DNA from: JAWKHR01 sp041394725
GTDB lineage: Bacteria > Acidobacteriota > Vicinamibacteria > Vicinamibacterales > SCN-69-37
Direction of reading: 5' to 3'
NCBI GenBank assembly: GCA_041394725.1
Contig: JAWKHR010000030.1
Location: 1-64,000 of the forward strand
Length of the DNA: 64,000 nucleotides
Positions within the stretch are counted from its first letter, which is position 1; each line of letters opens with the position of its first letter. Under the pieces are notes generated by a model, which was not told the origin of the DNA, searched no databases, and saw only the letters and a program-made list of their open reading frames with translations. Shown in pieces: positions 25,205-32,914 of the stretch. Position numbers and translations under genes: made by a program.

Positions 25205-26134
25205 GTGCTCTGGACCGTTCTCGCCGCCACGATTGCCACGCTGTTCGCGTTCGACCTCTGGCTCGCGCCGCGGATCTGGCCGCGCGCCGGCCCGCGGCGC
25301 GCGGCGATCGAGAGCGCGCTGTGGATCGCCGCCGGCCTCGCCTTCGCCGGCGTCGTGTGGAGCGTCCGCGGCGGCCAGGCGCTCGACTATCTCACCGCGT
25401 ATGCCGTCGAGAAGTCGCTCTCGGTGGACAACCTGCTGGTGTTCGCGCTGACGTTCGAGTTCTTCGCGATTCCTCGCGACCGCCAGCGGCGGGTGCTGTT
25501 CCTCGGCGTGCTGGGCGCGCTCGTCTTCCGCGGCGTGTTCATCGCGCTCGGGCTCTCGCTGCTCCGGACGCTCGCCTGGATCGATCTGGTCTTCGCGACG
25601 CTGCTCGTCGCCTCGGGCCTCCGGCTCGGCGTCGCCGCGTGGCGCGGCGAGCGGCGGCGGCCGCGCGAGAACGTCGCCGTCCGCCTGGCGGCCCGCTGGC
25701 TGCCGGTGGATCGGGACAACCGGGGGCCGCGCTTCTGGGTTCGATCCGGCTCGCGGGTCTGCCTGACGCTGCCGTTCCTCGCGCTCGTCGCCATCGAAAG
25801 CGCCGACATCGTCTTCGCGATCGACTCGGTGCCCGCCGTGCTGGCGATCACGCGCGACCCGCTCATCGCCTACTCGTCGAACGCGTTCGCCGTGCTGGGC
25901 CTGCGGGCGCTCTACCTGTTGCTCGCGGACGTCCTCGAACGGGCGCCGCTGCTGCGTCCGGCGCTGGCGGTGCTGCTGGTGCTGGTCGGCGCGAAGCTCG
26001 TCGCCGATCGGTTCGTGGCGATCCCGCCGTGGCTGCCGCTGGTGGTGATCGGCGTGGTGCTGGCCGGCGCCATCGTCGGGTCGCGCTGGTGGCCGGCGGG
26101 CGGCCACGGGGCACGCGCTCCGGAACGGCCCTGA
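25205..26134 (+). CDS. TerC/Alx-family membrane protein
   Basis: A 309-residue TerC-family protein with about nine membrane helices. The acidic intramembrane motifs are both present: AVEKSLSVDNLLVFAL and IESADIVFAIDSVPAVLAIT. Members export metal ions (Mn2+ in Alx/MeeF-type proteins) or assist metalation of exported proteins, and were first linked to tellurite resistance. The start is GTG with no clear Shine-Dalgarno; the gap to the upstream gene is 46 bp, so it is probably the last gene of that operon. Confidence 0.93.
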   Translation: MLWTVLAATIATLFAFDLWLAPRIWPRAGPRRAAIESALWIAAGLAFAGVVWSVRGGQALDYLTAYAVEKSLSVDNLLVFALTFEFFAIPRDRQRRVLFLGVLGALVFRGVFIALGLSLLRTLAWIDLVFATLLVASGLRLGVAAWRGERRRPRENVAVRLAARWLPVDRDNRGPRFWVRSGSRVCLTLPFLALVAIESADIVFAIDSVPAVLAITRDPLIAYSSNAFAVLGLRALYLLLADVLERAPLLRPALAVLLVLVGAKLVADRFVAIPPWLPLVVIGVVLAGAIVGSRWWPAGGHGARAPERP

Positions 26135-26215
26135 CCGCGCGTCCCGCACACGCCGGGATCGCACGGTCTGGGCCGCCGGGCGCGGGGATCCCGCCGGGGC
26201 TGGTCGCCCACGGCG

Positions 26216-26231
26216 TGGCACCCGTCTTGCT
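26216..26231 (+). promoter_or_regulatory. Near-perfect sigma-54 promoter for the DJ-1/SDR/dehydrogenase/ASRT operon
   Basis: TGGCAC-N5-TTGCT matches the RpoN consensus at every core position with correct 10-base GG-GC spacing. Expected transcription start is about 26242, ahead of a GGGAGG ribosome binding site and ATG 26262. The gap upstream (26135-26261) holds no gene. Confidence 0.65.
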
Positions 26232-26261
26232 CCGAATCCGAGGTGGAAGGGAGGACGCGTC

Positions 26262-26846
26262 ATGAAGAAGGCACGCGCCGGGAACGATCGCCTCGAGGGC
26301 GTTCGCGTCGCCGCGCTGGTCGCGAGCGGGTTCGAGGAGATCGAGCTGGAGGAACCGAAGCGGGCGCTGGAGCGCGCGGGCGCGACCGTCGACGTCGTCT
26401 CGCCGCTGCCCGGCACGGTCCGCGCCTGGCGCCGCACCGAGTGGGGCGACGAGTGGAAGGTGGACCGCGCGCTGGCCGACGTGGGCGCGCGCGACTACGA
26501 CGCGGTGCTGCTGCCGGGCGGCGTGATGAACCCGGACCACCTGCGCACCGACGCCACGGCGGTCCGGTTCCTCAGGCAGTCGTTCGAGGACGGGAAGCCC
26601 ATCGGCGTCATCTGCCACGGGCCGTGGACGCTCATCGACGCGGGGGTGGCCGACGGTCTGCGGATCACGTCCTACGCTTCGCTGCGCCGGGACCTGGAGA
26701 ACGCCGGCGCGCACTGGGTGGACGCCGAGGTCGTCGTGGACCGCGGCGTCGTCTCGTCGCGCACGCCGGACGACCTGGCGGCGTTCAACCGGCAGATCGT
26801 CGAGACGTTCGCCGAGGGCGCGCGCCCGCGCGAGGTGGCGTCGTGA
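26262..26846 (+). CDS. DJ-1/PfpI-family protein (class I glutamine amidotransferase-like)
   Basis: A 194-residue PfpI/YhbO-type DJ-1 superfamily protein. The nucleophile elbow is VICHGPWTLID (Cys118, His119) with the acidic partner in ASGFEEIEL (Glu25/26). YhbO-like proteins protect against oxidative, thermal and glyoxal stress; deglycase or protease activity has been argued for relatives. It heads a four-gene operon and overlaps the next gene by 4 bp (GTGA). Confidence 0.93.
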   Translation: MKKARAGNDRLEGVRVAALVASGFEEIELEEPKRALERAGATVDVVSPLPGTVRAWRRTEWGDEWKVDRALADVGARDYDAVLLPGGVMNPDHLRTDATAVRFLRQSFEDGKPIGVICHGPWTLIDAGVADGLRITSYASLRRDLENAGAHWVDAEVVVDRGVVSSRTPDDLAAFNRQIVETFAEGARPREVAS

Positions 26847-27853
26847 GCCGCCACCGCTGGGGGCGTCATCCCGTGGTCGTGGTCACGGGCGCGTCGGCCG
26901 GCGTCGGCCGCGCGACGGCGCGGGCGTTCGCGGCGCGGGGCGCCCACCTGGGCCTGCTCGCGCGCGGGCCGGAGCGGCTCGACGCCGCGGCCGAGGAGGC
27001 GGCGGCGCTGGGCGGCCGGGCGATCGCGATCCCGGCCGACGTCGGGAGCGCCGTGCAGGTGGAGGACGCCGCGCGCCGGGTGGAGGCGGAGTTCGGCCCG
27101 ATCGACGTGTGGGTCAACAACGCGATGGTCTCGGTCTTCTCGCCGGTCCACCAGATGACCGCCGAGGAGTACCGCCGCGTGACCGAGGTGACCTACCTCG
27201 GCGTGGTGCACGGCACGCTCTCCGCGCTGGCGCGGATGCGGCCGCGCGACCGCGGCGCGATCGTGCAGGTGGGGTCGGCGCTGGCCTATCGCGGCATCCC
27301 GCTGCAGTCGGCCTACTGCGCGGCCAAGCACGCGATCCAGGGATTCTGCGACTCGCTGCGCGCCGAGCTGCTGCACGACGGCAGCGGCGTGACGGTGGGG
27401 ATGGTGCAACTCTCGGCGATGAACACGCCGCAGTTCGAGTGGGTCCGGAGCCGGCTGCCCCACCGCGCGCAGCCCGTCCCGCCCATCTACCAGCCGGAGG
27501 TCGCCGCCGAGGCGATCGTCTTCGCCGCCAGGACGGGGCGTCGCGAGGTGCGCGTCGGCCTGCCCGCGGTCGAGGCGATTGCCGGCAACAAGGTCGCGCC
27601 CGGGCTCGCGGACCGCTACCTCGCGCACCAGGGCTACGCGTCGCAGCAGACCGACGAGCCGGAGCCGCCGGGTCGGCCCGACAACCTGTGGGCGCCGGTC
27701 GACGGCGACTGGGCCGCGCACGGGCGGTTCGACGACCGCGCGCGCGCGTGGAGCCCGCAGCTCTGGTTCACGCGGCACCGCGGGGCGCTGCTGGGAGGCG
27801 CGGCGGCCACGGCCGCCCTCGGCTGGATGGCCCGTCGCGCGGCGCGGCCGTGA
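26843..27853 (+). CDS. Short-chain dehydrogenase/reductase
   Basis: A 336-residue SDR. The cofactor motif is TGASAGVG (residues 15-22), and the active site is Ser146, Tyr159 and Lys163 (SAYCAAKHAIQGF), with the NNA motif at 93-95. It is longer than a classical SDR (about 250): the extra C-terminal part (about 255-336) carries RPDNLWAPVDGDWAAHGRFD and ends in a hydrophobic segment, as in the membrane-tethered stress-cluster SDRs. The start is GTG within a 4-bp overlap with the DJ-1 gene, and its stop overlaps the next GTG start in the same way. Substrate unknown. Confidence 0.92.
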   Translation: MSRHRWGRHPVVVVTGASAGVGRATARAFAARGAHLGLLARGPERLDAAAEEAAALGGRAIAIPADVGSAVQVEDAARRVEAEFGPIDVWVNNAMVSVFSPVHQMTAEEYRRVTEVTYLGVVHGTLSALARMRPRDRGAIVQVGSALAYRGIPLQSAYCAAKHAIQGFCDSLRAELLHDGSGVTVGMVQLSAMNTPQFEWVRSRLPHRAQPVPPIYQPEVAAEAIVFAARTGRREVRVGLPAVEAIAGNKVAPGLADRYLAHQGYASQQTDEPEPPGRPDNLWAPVDGDWAAHGRFDDRARAWSPQLWFTRHRGALLGGAAATAALGWMARRAARP

Positions 27854-30800
27854 CCGGCACGCCCACCGGCCTCGCCCGCGATCTCGCCCGGCGGGTCCGC
27901 GGCGAGGTGCGATTCGACGCCGGCAGCCGCGCGCTCTACGCGACCGACGGATCCAACTACCGCCAGCCCCCCATCGGGGTCGTCCTGCCGCGCGACGAGG
28001 AGGACGCGATCGCGGCGGTCGAGGTCTGCCGCACGCACGACGCGCCGATCTTCGGCCGCGGCGGCGGCACCAGCCTGGCCGGCCAGTGCTGCAACGCCGC
28101 CGTGTGCCTGGACTTCTCAAGTTCATGCACGACGTCGTCGCGATCGACCCGGCGCGTCGCGTCGGCCGTGTCCAGCCGGGCACGATTCTCGACGATCTGC
28201 GCGACGCCGCCGAACGGCACGGCCTGACGTTCGGGCCCGATCCGGCCACCCACAGCCACTGCACCCTCGGTGGCATGGTCGGCAACGATTCGTGCGGCGT
28301 GCACTCCGTGATGGCGCAGTTCGAAGGCGACGGCGCCCGGACGGCCGACAACATCGACGCGCTCGACGTGCTCACCTACGACGGCGTCCGGATGCGCGTC
28401 GGCCGGACGAGCGACGACGACATGACGCGGATCCTGCGCGAGGGCGGCCGGCCGGCGGAGATCTACACGGCCCTGCGCGAGCTGCGCGACCGGTACGCCG
28501 ACGACCTCCGCCACGGGTTCCCCGCGATTCCCCGCTGCGTGTCCGGTTACAACCTGCCCGCGCTGCTGCCCGAACACGGCTTCAACGTCGCGCGCGCGCT
28601 GGTCGGCAGCGAGAGCACGTGCGTCACGGTCCTCGGCATCGACGCGTGCCTGCTGCCCAGCCCCGGCGCGCGCACGCTGCTCGTGCTGGGCTACCCCTCG
28701 GTCTACGAGGCCGGCGACCACGTGCCGGAGATTCTCGAGGCGCGGCCCATCGGGCTCGAGGGCATGGACGACCGGCTGATCGACGACATGCGGCACGCCG
28801 GCCTCCACGAAGCGGACCTTTCGCTCCTGCCTCAGGGCGAGGGCTGGCTGCTCGTGGAGTTCGGGGGAGCCACCGCCGCCGAGAGCGAGGCGCGGGCCCG
28901 CGACCTGATGGCGCGGCTGCGGCGCGCGGGGGTGCCGCCGTCGATGCGCCTGGTCGAGTCGGCCGACGCGGCGCGCCGGATCTGGGAGGTCCGCGAGTCG
29001 GGTCTGGCCGCCACGGCCCACGTCTCCTCCACGCCGACGTGGCCCGGCTGGGAGGACTCCGCGGTGCCGCCGGAATCGGTCGGCGCGTACCTCCGCGCGC
29101 TCCGGCAGCTGCTCGACCGATACGGCTACGCGTGCGATCTGTACGGGCACTTCGGTCAGGGCTGCATCCACACGCGCATCGACTTCGATCTCGAGACGAA
29201 GGACGGCATCGCGCACTACCGTCGCTTCGTGGAGGACGCAGCCGACCTCGTCGTGCGCTTCGGCGGATCCCTGTCGGGCGAGCACGGCGACGGCCAGGCC
29301 CGCGGGGAACTGCTGCCCCGCATGTTCGGGCCCAGGCTGATGCAGGCCTTCCGGGAGTTCAAGCAGATCTGGGATCCGCGCGGGAAGATGAACCCGGGCA
29401 AGGTCATCGACCCGGCGCCGCTCGACGCGCACCTCCGGCTCGACGCACACGGCGACCGCGAACCGCCGCCCATCGCCACGCACTTCGCCTTTCCGGAGGA
29501 CGGGGGCCGCTTCCGTACCGCGACGCGCCGCTGCGTCGGCGTCGGCAAGTGCCGCCGCACGTCGGGCGGCGTCATGTGCCCGAGCTTCGTCGCCACGCGC
29601 GAGGAAATGCACTCGACCCGCGGCCGGGCGCGGCTCCTCTTCGAGATGCTCGAGGGGGACCCGCTCGACGGCGGCTGGCGCGACGCGCATGTGCGCGAGG
29701 CCCTGGACCTGTGCCTGGCCTGCAAGGGCTGCCGGCACGACTGCCCCGTGGGCGTCGACATGGCCACCTACAAGGCGGAGTTCCTCTCGCACCACTACGC
29801 CGGGCGGATCCGCCCGCTGCCGGCCTACGCGTTCGGCTACGTCGGTCCGTGGGCGCGCGTCGCGTCCGTCGCGCCGCGTCTCGCGAATCTCGTGACGCAC
29901 GCGCCCGGCCTTGGGGCGATCGCGCGGGCCGTCGCCGGCATCGCGCCGCAGCGCTCGATTCCGGCGTTCGCGCCGCACACGTTCACGCACTGGTTCCGCC
30001 GGCGCCACCGTCCGGCCGGGCGCACGGGCCGGGCCGTCTTGCTCTGGCCGGACACCTTCAACAATCACTTCCACCCGGACACCGCGATCGCGGCCGTGCG
30101 GGTGCTGGAGCGCGCCGGCTTCGACGTCCACCTGCCCCGCCGGCCGCTCTGCTGCGGCCGTCCGCTCTATGACTTCGGCCTGCTCGGCACGGCGCGGCGA
30201 TGGCTGGAACGGATCCTGGCCACGATCGGACCGGACCTCCGTCGCGGGGTGCCGGTCGTGGGCCTCGAGCCCAGCTGCCTCAGCGTCTTCCGCGACGAGC
30301 TCACGAACCTGCTGCCCGACCGCGAGGACGCACGCGCCCTGGCTCGCCAGTCGTACACGCTTGCGGAGTTCCTGCGCGCGCAGGCGCCGGCCGACGCGCT
30401 GCCAGCCGTCACGGGCCCGGTGCTGCTGCACGGACACTGCCACGACAAGTCGGTCCTCGGGTTCGACTGCCAGGTCGACCTGCTCCGCGACGCCGGCGCG
30501 TCGGTCGAGATGCCCGAGTCCGGCTGCTGCGGCATGGCCGGCGCGTTCGGCTTCGAGCGCGACCACTACGACGTCTCGATGGCCATCGGCGAGCGGGCCC
30601 TGCTGCCCGCCGTCCGCCGGGCGGCCGCGGACCGCATCGTGATGGCGGACGGCTTCAGCTGCCGCGAGCAGATCGCGCAGGCGACGGGACGGCGCGCGAA
30701 ACACCTGGCGGAGGTGCTCGACGACGCGGCGTCGCGCAGCGGCGCGGCCGGCGCGGGCCCGCTCGCGGGCGAGGTCCGCCGAGGCGCTGCCACCGGCGCG

Positions 30801-30890
30801 GGCGCATCACCGCGCGAGACGGCCGGCGCGGGCGCGTCAGCCGACGAGGCGGCCGGGAAAGGAGCGGCGTCCCATGCGCACATCCCCTGA
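27850..30890 (+). CDS. FAD- and Fe-S-binding 2-hydroxyacid dehydrogenase (YdiJ/D-2-hydroxyglutarate type), one-base frameshift
   Basis: About 1,010 residues if the frame is repaired. Order: FAD_binding_4 (GRGGGTSLAGQ, about residues 70-80), FAD-oxidase C-terminal domain with SGEHGDGQARGELLPRMFG, two Cys clusters for 4Fe-4S (CVGVGKCRR...MCPS and CLACKGCRHDCPVG), and two CCG domains (CCGRPLYDFG, GCCGMAGAFG). It matches single-chain YdiJ (1,018 aa). Likely oxidises a D-2-hydroxy acid and feeds electrons to the respiratory chain. The frame breaks near 28118: LDFS runs out of frame and KFMHDVVAIDP resumes in the next, one base being missing. The start is GTG, overlapping the SDR stop by 4 bp. The C-terminus (about 45 residues) is repetitive Ala/Gly-rich sequence. 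Confidence 0.88.
30748..30852 (+). repeat. In-frame GC-rich minisatellite at the dehydrogenase C-terminus
   Basis: Three imperfect units begin CCGGCGCGGGC (at 30748, 30793 and 30823); the last two are 30 bp apart. They encode a GAGAS...ETAGAGAS tail that is not part of the enzyme fold. The style is similar to the repeats at 3892-3943. Confidence 0.55.
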
Positions 30891-31260
30891 GATCGGCGCC
30901 ACGACCTGGGCGATACCCGAAGGCTACCTGCCCACCTGGAGTCGCGGCCCGGAGCCCGAACTCGCGAGCCACGAGACCGCGTGCCTGCTGAACGCGTCGG
31001 ACCGGGACGCGCACGTGACCATCACGATCTTCTTCTCCGACCGCGATCCCGCCGGACCGTACGGCGTCACCGTGCCGGCGCGCCGGACCCGCCACGTCCG
31101 CTTCGACGAACTCCGCGACCCGGAGCCGATCCCGCGGGGCGTCGACTACGCCAGCCTGATCGAGTCCGACACGCCCATCGTCGTCCAGCACACGCGGCTC
31201 GACTCGCGGCAGGAGGCCAATGCGCTGCTGACCACGGTCGCGTGGGCGCAGGCCCGCTGA
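30874..31260 (+). CDS. Sensory rhodopsin transducer (ASRT) family protein without a rhodopsin
   Basis: A 128-residue single-domain protein strongly resembling the Anabaena sensory rhodopsin transducer across its whole length. Shared-type segments include TWAIPEGYLP, GPEPELASHETACLLNA, ITIFFSDRDPAGPY, TVPARRTRHVRFDELRDP and IVVQHTRLDSRQEANALL. ASRT is a soluble beta-sandwich tetramer that binds the photoreceptor in Anabaena; the wider family occurs without opsins and has been proposed to bind small molecules such as sugars. No opsin gene is in this window. It overlaps the dehydrogenase end by 17 bp and is the last gene of the predicted sigma-54 operon, so a ligand-sensing or accessory role there is plausible. 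Confidence 0.92.
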   Translation: MRTSPEIGATTWAIPEGYLPTWSRGPEPELASHETACLLNASDRDAHVTITIFFSDRDPAGPYGVTVPARRTRHVRFDELRDPEPIPRGVDYASLIESDTPIVVQHTRLDSRQEANALLTTVAWAQAR

Positions 31261-31343
31261 GGGCAAACCCCGCGGGACCGGATGCAGACGGGTTGAGCGC
31301 GCCCCGCAGCGACCGGGCGCATCCACGGCCGATCCCCGCGGCC

Positions 31344-32783
31344 CTACCCGGCCGCGAGCCGGGCGGCTTCGGCCTGGAGGATGTCGATCGCGCGGTCGAT
31401 CGTGTCGCGGTGCGTGCGGAAGACGAGAATCGCCGCGCGCAGGACGAACCGGCCATCGATGCGGGTGGACGTCATGAACACCCGGCCATCGCGCTGGACG
31501 GCCTGCACCAGGGCCTCGTTGAACGCGTCGGCGTCGCCGCGCGGGGGCACGTACCGGAAGGTCGCGATCGACAGCTCGGGTTCGGGGCCCACCTCGAAGC
31601 CGGGCAGCCGCGAGACGCGATCGTGGAAGTACCGCGCGAGCAGCATCTTCTCCTCGATCGCGGCGCGGAAGGGCGCCACGCCGCAGAGCTGCAGCGGCAG
31701 CCAGAGCCGCAGCCCGCGGAAGTGCTTGGTCAGCTCGGGCGAGAGGTCGGCCGGCGACGGCTCCTCGCGGGCCGCGAGCGCGTCCTGCATGTAGGACGCC
31801 ACGTAGTAGTGCGAGTCGAGTACGGCCCGTCGATCCTTGACGAGCACGGCGCCCGTGCCGAACGGCAGGAACAGGCCCTTGTGCGGGTCCATGATGATCG
31901 AGTCGGACCGTTCCATCCCCGCGAGGCGGCGCCGTCCCGCCTCGCACAACGCGAAGAACCCGCCGTAGGCCGCGTCGACGTGAAACCACAGCCCGTGCCG
32001 GCCGGCGACGTCGGCGATCGCCGGCATCGGGTCGATGGCCCCGGCGTCGGTGGTGCCCGCCGAGGCGACGACGAGGAACGGCCGCAGGCCCGCCGCGCGA
32101 TCGGCCTCGACGAGGCGCTCGAGCGCGGCGGCGTCCATCCGGTGCCGCGCGTCCATCGGGACGTGGCGGACCGGGCACTCACGCAGGCCGGCAATCCGCA
32201 ACGCCTTGTCCACGGAGTGGTGCACGTGCGCCGTCGCGTACACGACGGACCGCTCGACCTCGCGGCTGGTCACGCCCTTCGCGTCGCGCGCGGTCACGAT
32301 GGCGATCAGGTTCGCGATGCTGCCGCCCGAGGCCAGGTTGCCGGCCGACGACGCCGGATATCCGACGAGTGAGGCCATCCACTCGGTCAGCAGGTTCTCC
32401 AGCCGCACGGCGCCGGGCGCCGCGAAGAACACGCCCGCGTACTTGTTGGTGATGTCGGCCAGGAAGTCGCCGAGCGCCGCCTGGACGACGCCGCCGCCCG
32501 GGATGTAGCCGAGGTGTCCGGGTGACGCCGGGTTGATGCCGGGCCGGTCGACGTGACGGGCGATGGCGTCGAGGAGCTCGTCGAACTCGCGTGGCTCGTC
32601 GCGAATCGCGAGGTCGCGGATGCCCGCGCCCTGGTCGGCGGTGGGCACGAAGACGGGCCGGTCCGGCAGGCTGTCGAGGAAGGCGTCGGCGTAGCGGACG
32701 GCCCGCGCCATCAACGCGGCGCGCGCCTCGGGCGACGGGTCGAGACGCCGGGCGATGGCTTCGAGTGCGTCGAGACGGTCCAT
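31344..32783 (-). CDS. PLP-dependent group II decarboxylase (aromatic amino acid/glutamate type)
   Basis: A 479-residue pyridoxal-phosphate decarboxylase of the DDC/GAD family. The cofactor lysine is Lys302 in DPHKGLFLPFG; the PLP-aspartate is in FHVDAAYGG and the ring-stacking His in TAHVHHSVDKAL. NPASPGHLGYIPGGG at about residues 80-95 fits the substrate-binding N-terminal region of aromatic-L-amino-acid decarboxylases. The substrate is likely an aromatic amino acid but is unproven. I chose the ATG at 32783 (MDRLDALEAIARRLD); a 108-bp palindrome begins immediately upstream, so no native ribosome binding site is visible. Convergent with ASRT. Confidence 0.92.
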   Translation of the reverse strand: MDRLDALEAIARRLDPSPEARAALMARAVRYADAFLDSLPDRPVFVPTADQGAGIRDLAIRDEPREFDELLDAIARHVDRPGINPASPGHLGYIPGGGVVQAALGDFLADITNKYAGVFFAAPGAVRLENLLTEWMASLVGYPASSAGNLASGGSIANLIAIVTARDAKGVTSREVERSVVYATAHVHHSVDKALRIAGLRECPVRHVPMDARHRMDAAALERLVEADRAAGLRPFLVVASAGTTDAGAIDPMPAIADVAGRHGLWFHVDAAYGGFFALCEAGRRRLAGMERSDSIIMDPHKGLFLPFGTGAVLVKDRRAVLDSHYYVASYMQDALAAREEPSPADLSPELTKHFRGLRLWLPLQLCGVAPFRAAIEEKMLLARYFHDRVSRLPGFEVGPEPELSIATFRYVPPRGDADAFNEALVQAVQRDGRVFMTSTRIDGRFVLRAAILVFRTHRDTIDRAIDILQAEAARLAAG

Positions 32784-32891
32784 GGGGGTCAGGTCTTGGA
32801 TCACGCAGCCTTCGGGAGAGCTAGCGACAGAATTGTCTTTCAATTCTGTCGCAAAGTGCGCCCGAGGCTGCGATCCAAGACTCTGACCCCC
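32784..32891. repeat. 108-bp nested palindrome, MITE/REP-like
   Basis: An imperfect inverted repeat. The outer ends are GGGGGTCAG (32784-32792) and CTGACCCCC (32883-32891), each followed inward by CTTGGATC/GATCCAAG and GCAGCC/GGCTGC. The core is a perfect 12-bp stem GCGACAGAATTG/CAATTCTGTCGC (32824-32835 with 32841-32852) and a 5-base loop. GGGTCAG ends are common in REP-type elements mobilised by IS200-like (RAYT) transposases; no transposase is present here. It abuts the decarboxylase ATG. Confidence 0.7.
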
Positions 32892-32914
32892 AATACCGCC
32901 GGAGATACGGCGCC

